A stretch of 64,000 bases of DNA from an uncultured Clostridia bacterium (GTDB taxonomy: Bacteria; Bacillota; Clostridia; Christensenellales; Borkfalkiaceae). Shown here one piece after another: positions 1 through 8,169 of the stretch. Under the pieces are notes generated by a model, which worked only from the letters and a program-made list of their open reading frames with translations, was not told the origin of the DNA and did not search any database. The stretch covers positions 41,178 to 105,177 of the forward strand of contig CAJFQM010000010.1 in NCBI GenBank assembly GCA_904419075.1, read 5' to 3'. The number at the start of each line of letters is the position of its first letter. The first letter of the stretch is position 1. A program made the position numbers and the translations under genes.

Positions 1-1
1 A

Positions 2-484
2 CTCAAACAGTATTTATCTTCTCAGCTTCTTTGGAACGTACAGCTCGACGTGCCGCATTTAATCGAAGAGTGGTTTGAAAATTATTTCAAAGATGCGGCG
101 CCCGAAATGAAACGCTTATTTGACGAAGAGAGGGCTTGGTTTGCTCATCTCGCGGAGGAAGATCCGACCAGTGTGGGCTCTATCAATACGAAAAAACTGC
201 TGAATGCCCAGTATTGGCCGAAAAATCTGCTGGAAGGCTGGCTGGACGCGATAGACGAGGCTTATGCCGCGATCGAAGAATATAAGTCGGAAGATCCCGC
301 ATTGTATACGAAGCTGTACGACCGGATTTGTCAGGAAAGCATTTCCTTCCGTTATCTGTTGGTCACGTTGTATCCCGATTCGTTCGACGATCTTGCCGCC
401 GAGAAAGCGTCGTTGAAAGCGGACTGTTTCCGCTTGGGAGTGACGCGTTCCGCGGAATTCCAACAGGTGGGAGACACGCTGTAA
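2..484 (+). CDS. C-terminal part of a DUF4838-type protein (5' end outside window)
   Basis: The frame is open from base 2, so this is the tail of a longer gene; the GTG at 50 is not a real start. The visible 160 residues read as an all-helical segment (LLWN near the left edge, then LIEEWFENYFKDAAPEMKR). This arrangement matches the C-terminal helical part of DUF4838 proteins, a family found beside glycoside hydrolases and thought to act on polysaccharides. The next gene follows after 59 bases with no terminator, so the two are probably co-transcribed. Family assignment rests on pattern recognition of a fragment only; the catalytic part is not visible. Confidence 0.6.
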   Translation, partial: LKQYLSSQLLWNVQLDVPHLIEEWFENYFKDAAPEMKRLFDEERAWFAHLAEEDPTSVGSINTKKLLNAQYWPKNLLEGWLDAIDEAYAAIEEYKSEDPALYTKLYDRICQESISFRYLLVTLYPDSFDDLAAEKASLKADCFRLGVTRSAEFQQVGDTL

Positions 485-543
485 ATTCATTTGAGGCGAT
501 GAAAACAAAAATGCAAATAAAAATTTAAGAAGGAGGAAGCAAG

Positions 544-3500
544 ATGAGAAAGAAAAAATGGTTGCTGATCGTTTTAATGACGATTATCGGTGCTGTGGCC
601 ATGATATGCGGCTGCACCGAAAGCAAAACGCCGAAGATTGCGCTGGATAAAACGTCCCTGCAAATGTTCGTCCACGACGAAGCGACGCTTACCGCTACGG
701 TGGAGGATTCCGACGAATCGGTGGCATGGTCCACTTCGGATTCTTCCGTCGCGCAGGTACAGGACGGTAAGATTACGGCCATCGGCGGGGGCGAAGCGGA
801 AATTACCGCGGCGGCGGGAGGCGTTTCCGCCGTGTGTACGGTAAAGGTATTTTCTTCTTTTCCCGTCATAGAGACTTCTCCCGAAGCGCTTTCGATTGCG
901 CCGAACGGAAGCGGAGAAATCGTCGCTTCCGTAAAAATCGGAAACGAAACCGTTTCGGATGTCGTATTTTCGTTTGCCAGTAAGGATACGGCGATAGCGA
1001 CGGTTTCTGCCGACGGCATCGTCAGCGCCGTTTCCAAGGGTTCCACACAGGTGGAGATTTCCGCTTCCGTATTCGGCAGGAGCGTTTCTAAGACGGTAGA
1101 CGTCGTCGTGGAAGATCAGCTGGAAATCCGTACGAATTATAATTCCTTGAATCTGTCTCTGTTGTCGTTGAACGATACGGATTTGAAGACGCAGACGATT
1201 ACGGCGGAATTTTTCGTCAACGATGAAAAACAGACCGCAAACTTTGAATTTATTTCCGGAAATGAAGCGGTATTTACCGTAACGGACGAGGGAGAGGTTT
1301 CTTCCGAGGGAATCGGGGAATCGGAGCTCACCGTCAAAGCCGTGGCGGGGGATATATCTGTGGAAAAGTCGCTTCCCGTAACGGTCGTCAAGACGACGCA
1401 GACGGAGTTCGATATTCTTCCCGAAGACTATTCTTCCGTCATGCTTACGAAAAATTATCTGAACAACGGCACCTCTCAGGAGCTGGCGATCGCGGTGGAG
1501 CCTTACGATAAGGCGCTCGACGTGGTGTGGACGATTGAAAACAACGGCGTGGGAACTTTGACGGTCGACGAGACGGATCCTTTGAAAGCGACATACACCG
1601 TTCCCGAAAAGGATTATTACGGCGGTTCCGTGACGATCTCCGTCCGTGTAGAGGGCTCGCCCGCCACGGAATTCAAAATCGATATGTTCGTTCCCGTTTC
1701 CACGGAGCAGGAACTCGTCGATATCAACTATCATCTGGACGGATACTATATGCTGATGAACGATATCGTCATGCAGAATAAAGTAGAGGGCATTATGCCC
1801 AATACCGTCAACGAGCCGCTAACGCAGGAATATAAAGACGTCAACGGAAATCCCGTCTGGACCTATAATAAGGCAGTTATTACCCAGCGCACGACTTTGA
1901 CCTCAGGGGAAGAGAATTGGAACGGAACGTTCACGGGCGTATTCGACGGAAACGGATTCACGGTTTCCAATTTGAAAATTTATTTCCATCACAACGGCGG
2001 ATTGTTCGGCAACAACGCGGGTACAATTAAAAATCTCAACGTCATCATAGAGCCGTATCGCACGGACGGCGGCGGACACCTGCGTTCCATCCGCAATCAG
2101 GGCGGAGCGATCTGCGCAGACAATTCGGGCACGGTGTCCAACTGTTCCGCAAAAGTAACGCTGATTGCCACGCAGTTCAATACTACTTCGGGCGGCGGAA
2201 TTTGCGGAAGGTTGTATCAGGGCGGTATTATAGAAGATTGCTTTGCGGAAGTAGAAATGGTCTACGTGCTGGAAACAGGTTCTGTAGACAGCACCTTCAA
2301 AATGGGCGGTATCGTGGGGATGACGATGGCGGTCGAAGGCTCGTATACGGTGGATAACTGCTGGTTTGTCTACACGGGAGAATCCGAGGCGTCCAAACCT
2401 TATGAAAATAACGTAAACGTCATCGGAAGCGCGACGCCGGCTCTTGCCAACTGCGGGAAAATTAACAGGGACATGAGTATTCCCGGCAACTTCCCTCAAG
2501 ACGGATTTTCTTCGGATATTTGGGATATTGAAATTCAAGGAGAGGGAGAAAACGCGAAATTTACCGACTTTAAGCTCAGAAAGAACTGTACGTTCGGGGT
2601 TTCCGTTTTTCTGAATCAATCCTCTTTTGAACTGTCTTTGGACGTGACGCCCGAATACGATTTGATAGCGGAAGTTTATGGCTCCGACGAAAAGGTCGTA
2701 TGGGCCAGCTCGAACGAGGGAATCGTCTCTGTTTCTCAGGACGGGCATATTACGGCGGTGGGAGCGGGAACCGCACAGGTAACGGCGACGGTAGGCGGCG
2801 CGACGGCGACTTGTACGGTGACGGTGCTGGAAAAAGCGCTGGAAATTTCCCCCGATGAGTATAAAGAGGCGATTCTGAAAGGAGATACGGCGGATTTGTC
2901 CGTGACTCTGACGCCCGATACGGACGCGGAAGTCGAATGGAAACTTACGTCGGGAAAGGGAACTTTAACGGTAGACGAAACGGATCCGACGAAAGCCGTT
3001 TTCGCGGCTTCCGATGAGGAAGGCTATTACGGCGGCGCCGTGACGATTACGGTAACGGTCGAAGGCGTTTATACCGTGGAATTCCGTCTGGGAGTATATG
3101 TGCCGATTGAGACCGAAGCAGAATTATTCGGAATCAATGAGCATTTGGACGGCTGGTATCTCCTCATGAACGACATCGTGCTGCAAAACAACATGGAAGG
3201 TGCGTCCGAAGAATTGGACGGTGAGGACGGTACGAAAGTATTCGCCTATAATAAACCCGTCATCGGCGTGCAGAATAATGCATTCACGGGCATATTCGAC
3301 GGAAACGGATTCACGATTTCCAATCTGAAATTCAAGCAGCTGACGGACGAATATATCGGTCTGTTCGGCGGAAATAACGGCACGATTCGCAATCTTGTTT
3401 TGGAACACGAGATTTGGAAGAATTCCGCGGGTCAGAACCAAGGTTTCCGCAATAAGAGCGGGGCCCTCGTCGGACTGAACAGAGGCACGATAGAAAATTG

Positions 3501-3936
3501 TTACGTAAAGGCGACCGTTATGGGCTGTCAGAACAATCAGTGGCGTGCATCGGGCGCAATCGCGGGTTATGCTACGGGCGCATCGAAGATAGTGAACTGC
3601 TTTGTCGAAGTCGATTGGGTGGATTTGTTTGACGGTGCGGGTGCAATCAAGTCCGGCGGCGCGGTTACAGGCGTAAAAGAAGGCGCTTTTGAGCCGCAAA
3701 ATTGTTGGTATCGCCTTACGGACGAAACGGATACGTTTGTGAGCCTGTCCGGCGACGATCCTGCTTTTGCTCCCGAAGGCAACGGAAAAATCGACGCAGA
3801 CAATTCTGTTCCCGAAGGGTTCGACGCATCCGCTTTCCCGTCGGAGATTTGGAATATCGTCATCGAGGGCGAAGGCGCTTCGGCAAAGATTAAGGAAATC
3901 GGATTAAAGAAGAATTGTTCCTATTCTGTAAATTGA
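544..3936 (+). CDS. Large Ig-like (BIG2) surface lipoprotein with GLUG-like repeats
   Basis: A 1,130-residue exported protein. A strong AAGGAGG site lies just before the ATG. The signal peptide ends in a lipobox-like stretch with Cys24 as the probable lipidated residue. Residues about 30-101 and 108-190 are BIG2-type Ig domains (typical VAWSTSDSSVA and GKITAIGGGEAEITA strands), with a further Ig-like domain to about 282. Residues 290-680 carry a linker and GLUG-like motifs (FDGNGFTVSNLKI, GGLFGNNAGTIKNL). Residues about 680-1,130 repeat the whole plan (BIG2, linker, GLUG), which points to an internal duplication. GLUG proteins are usually adhesins or glycan-associated surface proteins; no catalytic residues were seen. 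It sits among glycan-degradation genes, so a binding or scaffolding role is inferred. Confidence 0.8.
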   Translation: MRKKKWLLIVLMTIIGAVAMICGCTESKTPKIALDKTSLQMFVHDEATLTATVEDSDESVAWSTSDSSVAQVQDGKITAIGGGEAEITAAAGGVSAVCTVKVFSSFPVIETSPEALSIAPNGSGEIVASVKIGNETVSDVVFSFASKDTAIATVSADGIVSAVSKGSTQVEISASVFGRSVSKTVDVVVEDQLEIRTNYNSLNLSLLSLNDTDLKTQTITAEFFVNDEKQTANFEFISGNEAVFTVTDEGEVSSEGIGESELTVKAVAGDISVEKSLPVTVVKTTQTEFDILPEDYSSVMLTKNYLNNGTSQELAIAVEPYDKALDVVWTIENNGVGTLTVDETDPLKATYTVPEKDYYGGSVTISVRVEGSPATEFKIDMFVPVSTEQELVDINYHLDGYYMLMNDIVMQNKVEGIMPNTVNEPLTQEYKDVNGNPVWTYNKAVITQRTTLTSGEENWNGTFTGVFDGNGFTVSNLKIYFHHNGGLFGNNAGTIKNLNVIIEPYRTDGGGHLRSIRNQGGAICADNSGTVSNCSAKVTLIATQFNTTSGGGICGRLYQGGIIEDCFAEVEMVYVLETGSVDSTFKMGGIVGMTMAVEGSYTVDNCWFVYTGESEASKPYENNVNVIGSATPALANCGKINRDMSIPGNFPQDGFSSDIWDIEIQGEGENAKFTDFKLRKNCTFGVSVFLNQSSFELSLDVTPEYDLIAEVYGSDEKVVWASSNEGIVSVSQDGHITAVGAGTAQVTATVGGATATCTVTVLEKALEISPDEYKEAILKGDTADLSVTLTPDTDAEVEWKLTSGKGTLTVDETDPTKAVFAASDEEGYYGGAVTITVTVEGVYTVEFRLGVYVPIETEAELFGINEHLDGWYLLMNDIVLQNNMEGASEELDGEDGTKVFAYNKPVIGVQNNAFTGIFDGNGFTISNLKFKQLTDEYIGLFGGNNGTIRNLVLEHEIWKNSAGQNQGFRNKSGALVGLNRGTIENCYVKATVMGCQNNQWRASGAIAGYATGASKIVNCFVEVDWVDLFDGAGAIKSGGAVTGVKEGAFEPQNCWYRLTDETDTFVSLSGDDPAFAPEGNGKIDADNSVPEGFDASAFPSEIWNIVIEGEGASAKIKEIGLKKNCSYSVN

Positions 3937-3996
3937 CGGATAAAAACCTTGATTGTTCTCGGAATGTAAAAATAAAAATGTCCCCGAAAATAGGTC

Positions 3997-4025
3997 TTGA
4001 CAACCGGATTTTTGTGTGGTATAAT
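3997..4025 (+). promoter_or_regulatory. Sigma-A promoter, full consensus
   Basis: TTGACA at 3997-4002 and TATAAT at 4020-4025, spacer 17, with TG one base before the -10 (extended -10). It precedes the SGNH hydrolase and GH1 genes. The predicted start of transcription (about 4032) coincides with the base of a stem-loop. Confidence 0.85.
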
Positions 4026-4033
4026 TAAAAAAT

Positions 4034-4077
4034 CAAATACGGCACGGCGCAGATTTTTCTATGCTGTGCCGTATTTG
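4034..4077 (+). promoter_or_regulatory. 5'-terminal stem-loop of the SGNH-GH1 transcript
   Basis: A 12-base perfect inverted repeat (4034-4045 with 4066-4077), extended to about 16 pairs with G-U pairs, begins at the predicted transcription start. On the plus strand no T tract follows. On the minus strand a run of T does follow, so it would also work as a terminator for antisense transcripts. It could stabilise the mRNA 5' end or serve as an operator; the sequence does not decide. Confidence 0.6.
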
Positions 4078-4107
4078 GTAAAAGGTAAGCGGGAGATTAA
4101 ATTAAGA

Positions 4108-5148
4108 ATGAAATTTGACGAAATAGAATTTTTCAACACGGCGGAAATCCGCGACGGGGTATTGTATCGTTTTCCGTTGAGCGTCTGTGATAAGCTGAGT
4201 ATAGGGGAATACGATAAAAACGGACAATTTATTCGGGATTTCAACGGGCATCGCGAATCGGCGCGTACCTCGTACGGAATAGAATTGCGCTTTGAAACGG
4301 CGGCAAAAAACATCACTCTTTTGATAGAAACGGCTCGCCCGACTTATGTTACCGCCTATAACGGCGATTTTCAAAATACAAGCCTGACGACGGGGCAGGG
4401 GAGAAACGAAATAAAACTGAGTTATCCCGAGATCTTGGAAGGCGTCGGCAAAGAAAGCGAAAACCGTTTTGGGAAAAACGTATGGAGAATTGCTCTCGAC
4501 GGAGAGGGAGACGTTCGTTTTCTGGGACTTTTAACGGAGCGAGGAGAGAAAGTCAGCGTACCGCAGAGCTCGGATTGTCCCGAGATAAAACTGCTCGCCT
4601 ATGGCTCGTCGATTACGCAGGGGTGCGGAGCCCTGTGTCCGCAGTTGAATTATCTGAATACGGCCGCGCAGATTTTGGGGATAGATATTCAGAACAAAGC
4701 GATAGCGGGCGGTTGTTTTTGCGAAAGGGAAACGGTGGAATATCTGTGTCGGGAAACGTTTGACGCGGTCTATCTGGAACCGGGAACGAATATCGCGAAT
4801 CGCCCCCTTGCAATCATCGAGGAGCGAGTCGGAACTCTCATCGATACGTTTTGCGAACGATTTGCGGACAAAAAAATTTTTATCATGACGCCCGTTCGCG
4901 GATTGTCCGACGTGAGCAAAACGACGGAAGACTATACGGAATATTATTCCCGAAGCCGCGGGGTAATCGTTTCTCATGCGCAAAGGTATGCAAATGCGAT
5001 ACTGTTGGACGGGCATAAGTTATTGGATAAGGCGTATTACCTTTCGGGAGATATCTTGCATCCTTCGGGATTCGGCCATGTCATGATGGGTACGAACTTT
5101 GCAAAGATGCTCAAACCATATATGGAACAAATAAAACGGGAGAAATAA
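4108..5148 (+). CDS. SGNH/GDSL-family hydrolase, probable carbohydrate esterase
   Basis: A 346-residue protein. The frame is open further upstream, but that part covers the promoter, so the ATG at 4108 with GGGAGA 11 bases before it is the start. The N-terminal half (about 1-155) is beta-rich and resembles the jelly-roll region that precedes the SGNH domain in CE2-type and related esterases. The catalytic domain begins with YGSSITQG, Ser168 being the likely nucleophile, and ends with DILHPSGFGH, giving Asp315 and His318. Such enzymes remove acetyl groups from plant or host glycans. There is no signal peptide, so it acts in the cytoplasm on imported oligosaccharides. The GH1 gene follows after 3 bases, so the two probably work in sequence. 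The exact substrate is unknown. Confidence 0.75.
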   Translation: MKFDEIEFFNTAEIRDGVLYRFPLSVCDKLSIGEYDKNGQFIRDFNGHRESARTSYGIELRFETAAKNITLLIETARPTYVTAYNGDFQNTSLTTGQGRNEIKLSYPEILEGVGKESENRFGKNVWRIALDGEGDVRFLGLLTERGEKVSVPQSSDCPEIKLLAYGSSITQGCGALCPQLNYLNTAAQILGIDIQNKAIAGGCFCERETVEYLCRETFDAVYLEPGTNIANRPLAIIEERVGTLIDTFCERFADKKIFIMTPVRGLSDVSKTTEDYTEYYSRSRGVIVSHAQRYANAILLDGHKLLDKAYYLSGDILHPSGFGHVMMGTNFAKMLKPYMEQIKREK

Positions 5149-5151
5149 AAA

Positions 5152-6504
5152 ATGGAATTCGGAAAGAATTTTTATTGGGGTACGGCAACGGCTGCTTATC
5201 AGATTGAAGGCGGGAGAAACGAAGACGGGAAGGGCGAGTCGATCTGGGACGTATATTCGCATCGCGACGGAGCCATCGCTCGGGGAGAAAACGGCGATCA
5301 TGCATGCGATCATTACCATAGAATGTCGGAAGACGTCGATTTAATGAAAGGCTTGGGAGTAAATGCTTATCGTTTCTCTCTCGCTTGGTCGAGGATCTTG
5401 CCGGAAGGAACAGGGAGACTGAATACAAAGGGCGCGGATTTTTATAATCGGCTGATCGATAAGCTGTTGGAGAACGGCATAACGCCGTTTTTGACGCTGT
5501 ACCATTGGGATTTGCCGCAGACGCTGCAAAACCGCGGCGGATTTTTGAACCCCGAGATGGCGGATTGGTTTGAAGAATACGCGGAGCGCGTCAAAGAACT
5601 TTACGGGGACAGAGTAAAAAATTTTATGACTATCAACGAACCGCAGTGCGTGTTGGGCTGCGGATATCGCTTGGGCGTACATGCTCCGGGGATAAAAGTT
5701 TCGTTAAAGGAACAGTTAAGCGCGTTGCATAATTTGTTGAAATCGCACGGTAAAGCCGCGCGGGTACTGAAAACGATAAAGGGAGCCGAAGTGGGGTATG
5801 CTTCCTGCGGATATACGTATGCGCCCGCATCGGAAAAGAAAGAGGATATCGAAGCTGCGTATGAGCGGACGTTTGCGTTTGAAGGGGAAAATCCGCTGGG
5901 GACGATTTCTTCGTTCGCGGAGCCGATATTTTTGGGCAAATATCCGAAGGAATATTATGAATACGGAGAAGAACTTCTGCCTAAAATAACGGAAGAAGAT
6001 ATGAAACTCATTTCGACGCCGCTCGATTTTTTTGCGCTGAATATTTATGAAGGAAAAAAGGTGTATCGGAAAGCGGACGGCGGCATCGGAGAGGTGGAAC
6101 CGAAGCCGGGTTCTCCGAAGACGCAGATGGGTTGGGAGATTACTCCGGAAAATATGTATTGGGGACCGAAATTTTTATATAAGAGATACGGCAAAAAAGT
6201 ATATATCACCGAGAACGGGGTTTCGCTCGCGGATTATGTATTTTCCGACGGAAAAATTCACGATACATATCGGACGGAATATTTAAGAACGTATCTCAAA
6301 GAACTGCGCCGCGCGGCAAACGACGGAGAAACAAAAATCGCCGGATATTTCCATTGGTCTTTGATGGATAATTTTGAATGGGCGGAAGGATATAAACAGC
6401 GTTTCGGGCTCATTTATGTGGACTTTGAAACGTTTGAAAGACTTCCGAAGGACAGCTATTACGAATACGCAAAAATCGTGCGGGAAAACGGTAAAAATCT
6501 GTAA
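5152..6504 (+). CDS. GH1 beta-glucosidase / 6-phospho-beta-glycosidase family
   Basis: A 450-residue protein of full family length. It hydrolyses terminal beta-linked glucose or related sugars by the retaining mechanism. The N-terminal GH1 signature (FYWGTATAAYQIEGG) is present, Glu163 in TINEPQ is the acid/base, and Glu354 in ITENG is the nucleophile; the WSLMDNFEW motif near residue 410 forms part of the sugar site. No signal peptide is seen, so it is cytoplasmic. It lies 3 bases after the SGNH hydrolase and shares its promoter. A terminator follows. Whether it prefers free or phosphorylated glycosides cannot be read safely; the neighbouring ABC importers, rather than PTS, favour the unphosphorylated form. 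Confidence 0.92.
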   Translation: MEFGKNFYWGTATAAYQIEGGRNEDGKGESIWDVYSHRDGAIARGENGDHACDHYHRMSEDVDLMKGLGVNAYRFSLAWSRILPEGTGRLNTKGADFYNRLIDKLLENGITPFLTLYHWDLPQTLQNRGGFLNPEMADWFEEYAERVKELYGDRVKNFMTINEPQCVLGCGYRLGVHAPGIKVSLKEQLSALHNLLKSHGKAARVLKTIKGAEVGYASCGYTYAPASEKKEDIEAAYERTFAFEGENPLGTISSFAEPIFLGKYPKEYYEYGEELLPKITEEDMKLISTPLDFFALNIYEGKKVYRKADGGIGEVEPKPGSPKTQMGWEITPENMYWGPKFLYKRYGKKVYITENGVSLADYVFSDGKIHDTYRTEYLRTYLKELRRAANDGETKIAGYFHWSLMDNFEWAEGYKQRFGLIYVDFETFERLPKDSYYEYAKIVRENGKNL

Positions 6505-6543
6505 AAATCAAAAAATATATTTTCGATAACGCAAAAACTCAGG

Positions 6544-6584
6544 AATACGCCTTGAAGCCGAAACGCTTTAAGGCGTATTTTTTT
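6544..6584 (+). terminator. Rho-independent terminator
   Basis: A 10-base perfect stem (6544-6553 with 6570-6579) is followed by a T run. It ends the SGNH-GH1 operon. Confidence 0.85.
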
Positions 6585-6634
6585 ATGATTTATATTTTTT
6601 ACGGAATTTTATTTTCTTTGAAAAAAACGAAAAA

Positions 6635-6650
6635 GACAAAAACACAATAT
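6635..6650 (+). promoter_or_regulatory. Conserved upstream element, copy 1
   Basis: GACAAAAACACAATAT, identical to 8066-8081. In both cases it ends 15 bases before a TCTTG block that contains the -35. The same sequence at the same spacing suggests an activator site shared by the two promoters. Confidence 0.5.
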
Positions 6651-6667
6651 TTCAGAACAGAAAGGTC

Positions 6668-6696
6668 TTGTATCCGTTTTTTGGGAATGATATAAT
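6668..6696 (+). promoter_or_regulatory. Promoter of the Gfo/Idh/MocA gene
   Basis: TTGTAT at 6668-6673 and TATAAT at 6691-6696 with spacer 17. The weak -35 fits activator dependence. Confidence 0.7.
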
Positions 6697-6737
6697 AAAA
6701 AGCGAAGAACGAGAAAAGTTCCTTTGGAGGTGCAGAT

Positions 6738-8003
6738 ATGGCAAAAAGGTTTACGGTTGCGATTATCGGCTGCGGCTCGCGCGGAGCGGAGGCTTACGGG
6801 CGGCTTATGGCGGAAGAAAGAGATAAATTTGAGATTGTGGCGCTGTGCGACATCAATGAGGATAAGCTCAGAAAATACGGGGAAATCTTCGGGGTGAACC
6901 GACAAAATCTTTTTTCGGAAGAAGATAAATTTTTTGAAAAACGTCTGGCCGACGCGATAGTCATTGCGACGATGGACGGCGATCACGTCAGACAATGCGA
7001 GAGAGCTTTACAACTCGGTTACGATATTCTTTTGGAAAAACCTGTCACCGCCAGCGAGGAAGAGTGTGAAAGACTGCTTTGCGCGCATAAAAAATACGGG
7101 GGAAAAGTAGTCGTTTGTCACGTTCTTCGCTATGCCCCCGCGTATGTCAGAATGAAAGAATTGCTCGATAGCGGCGAATGCGGCAAATTAATCATGATAG
7201 ATTCCATAGAGCAGGTATGTTATTGGCACCAGGCGCATAGCTTTGTCCGCGGAAATTGGCGGAACAGTAAAGAGAGCTCTCCGATGATTCTTCAAAAATG
7301 CTGTCACGATCTCGATCTTTTGCAATATTACGCCGGAGACCGATGCGAAGCGGTCTCCTCCATGGGCGATCTGAGCTATTTCCGCAGGGAGAATCAGCCT
7401 CAGGGAGCGGCGGACAGATGTACGGACTGTAAATATGTCGATAGCTGCATATATAGCGCGAAAAATATTTATATAGGGCTTTGGAAAAGCGCGGGGAGTC
7501 CCGCAAATTGTTGGCCGTACAGTGTTTTGACGACGGAATATCCATTGACCGAGCAGAATTTGCAAAGGGCCATCGAAACGGGGCCTTACGGGAGATGCGT
7601 ATATGCGTGCGATAACGACGTGGTCGATCATCAGATCGTAGAGATGCGGTTTTTTAACGGGATAAAAGCGAACCTGCGCATGACGGCGTTTACGGCCGGC
7701 GGCGGCCGAATCATGAAATTCTATTGTACGGAAGGCCAAATCGAATTGGACGAAGGGACGAATAAAATTACCGTGCGTAAATTTAATCGTCCCGAAACGA
7801 CGATCGATTGCGAAGCGCTCATCGAGGGCGGACACAATCACGGCGGCGGAGACGGCGGACTTATCAAAGAGTTCTATAAGGTTCTTTCCGGCGCCGAGGA
7901 AGCGCCCACCCGTTTGGAAGATTCCGTGGAAAGCCATCTCATCGCAATCAGGGCGGAAGAATCCAGGTTGGCGGGCGGAGAATTAAGGCAAGTGCATAAA
8001 TAA
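6738..8003 (+). CDS. Gfo/Idh/MocA-family NAD(P)-dependent sugar oxidoreductase
   Basis: A 421-residue enzyme. The N-terminal Rossmann fold has GCGSRG at residues 11-16, and the family EKP motif falls at 100-102. The central domain holds the catalytic-type segment with HDLDLLQ and a short cysteine-bearing insert (CTDCKYVDSC) seen in one branch of the family. Members oxidise or reduce sugars, inositols and amino sugars, or hydrolyse glycosides through an NAD-redox mechanism. GGAGG lies 8 bases before the ATG. It has its own promoter with the shared upstream element, and the next gene also has one, so the two are likely co-regulated although not strictly one operon. Substrate is not predictable. 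Confidence 0.88.
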   Translation: MAKRFTVAIIGCGSRGAEAYGRLMAEERDKFEIVALCDINEDKLRKYGEIFGVNRQNLFSEEDKFFEKRLADAIVIATMDGDHVRQCERALQLGYDILLEKPVTASEEECERLLCAHKKYGGKVVVCHVLRYAPAYVRMKELLDSGECGKLIMIDSIEQVCYWHQAHSFVRGNWRNSKESSPMILQKCCHDLDLLQYYAGDRCEAVSSMGDLSYFRRENQPQGAADRCTDCKYVDSCIYSAKNIYIGLWKSAGSPANCWPYSVLTTEYPLTEQNLQRAIETGPYGRCVYACDNDVVDHQIVEMRFFNGIKANLRMTAFTAGGGRIMKFYCTEGQIELDEGTNKITVRKFNRPETTIDCEALIEGGHNHGGGDGGLIKEFYKVLSGAEEAPTRLEDSVESHLIAIRAEESRLAGGELRQVHK

Positions 8004-8048
8004 GGAGGGCAAAGGTATATAAATAGATGAGAAAACGTGTAATTTTGC

Positions 8049-8059
8049 GGGGGGGGGGG
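8049..8059 (+). repeat. Run of 11 G
   Basis: A homopolymer tract 40 bases upstream of the -35 of the DUF4832-type lipoprotein gene and 7 bases before the conserved upstream element. Such tracts change length by slippage. Confidence 0.9.
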
Positions 8060-8065
8060 TAATAG

Positions 8066-8081
8066 GACAAAAACACAATAT
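8066..8081 (+). promoter_or_regulatory. Conserved upstream element, copy 2
   Basis: The same 16 bases as 6635-6650, again ending 15 bases before TCTTG. The bases after it are also partly alike (AACA at similar position). Confidence 0.5.
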
Positions 8082-8098
8082 CTAAAAACAAATCACTC

Positions 8099-8127
8099 TT
8101 GAAAAGGGGAATTTTTAATGTTATACT
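8099..8127 (+). promoter_or_regulatory. Promoter of the DUF4832-type lipoprotein and ABC importer operon
   Basis: TTGAAA at 8099-8104 and TATACT at 8122-8127, spacer 17. Confidence 0.7.
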
Positions 8128-8169
8128 GAATATGTGAAAACAGAAATTTGCTTGGTAAAGGAGGAAAAA

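Noticed and set aside
3964..3979. Third copy of the GACAAAAACACAATAT element before the SGNH-GH1 promoter
   Set aside because: Only half of the positions agree and the match is mostly A bases.
3997..4107. N-terminal extension of the SGNH hydrolase by 37 codons
   Set aside because: It would start inside the -35 of a full-consensus promoter and run through the 5' stem-loop.
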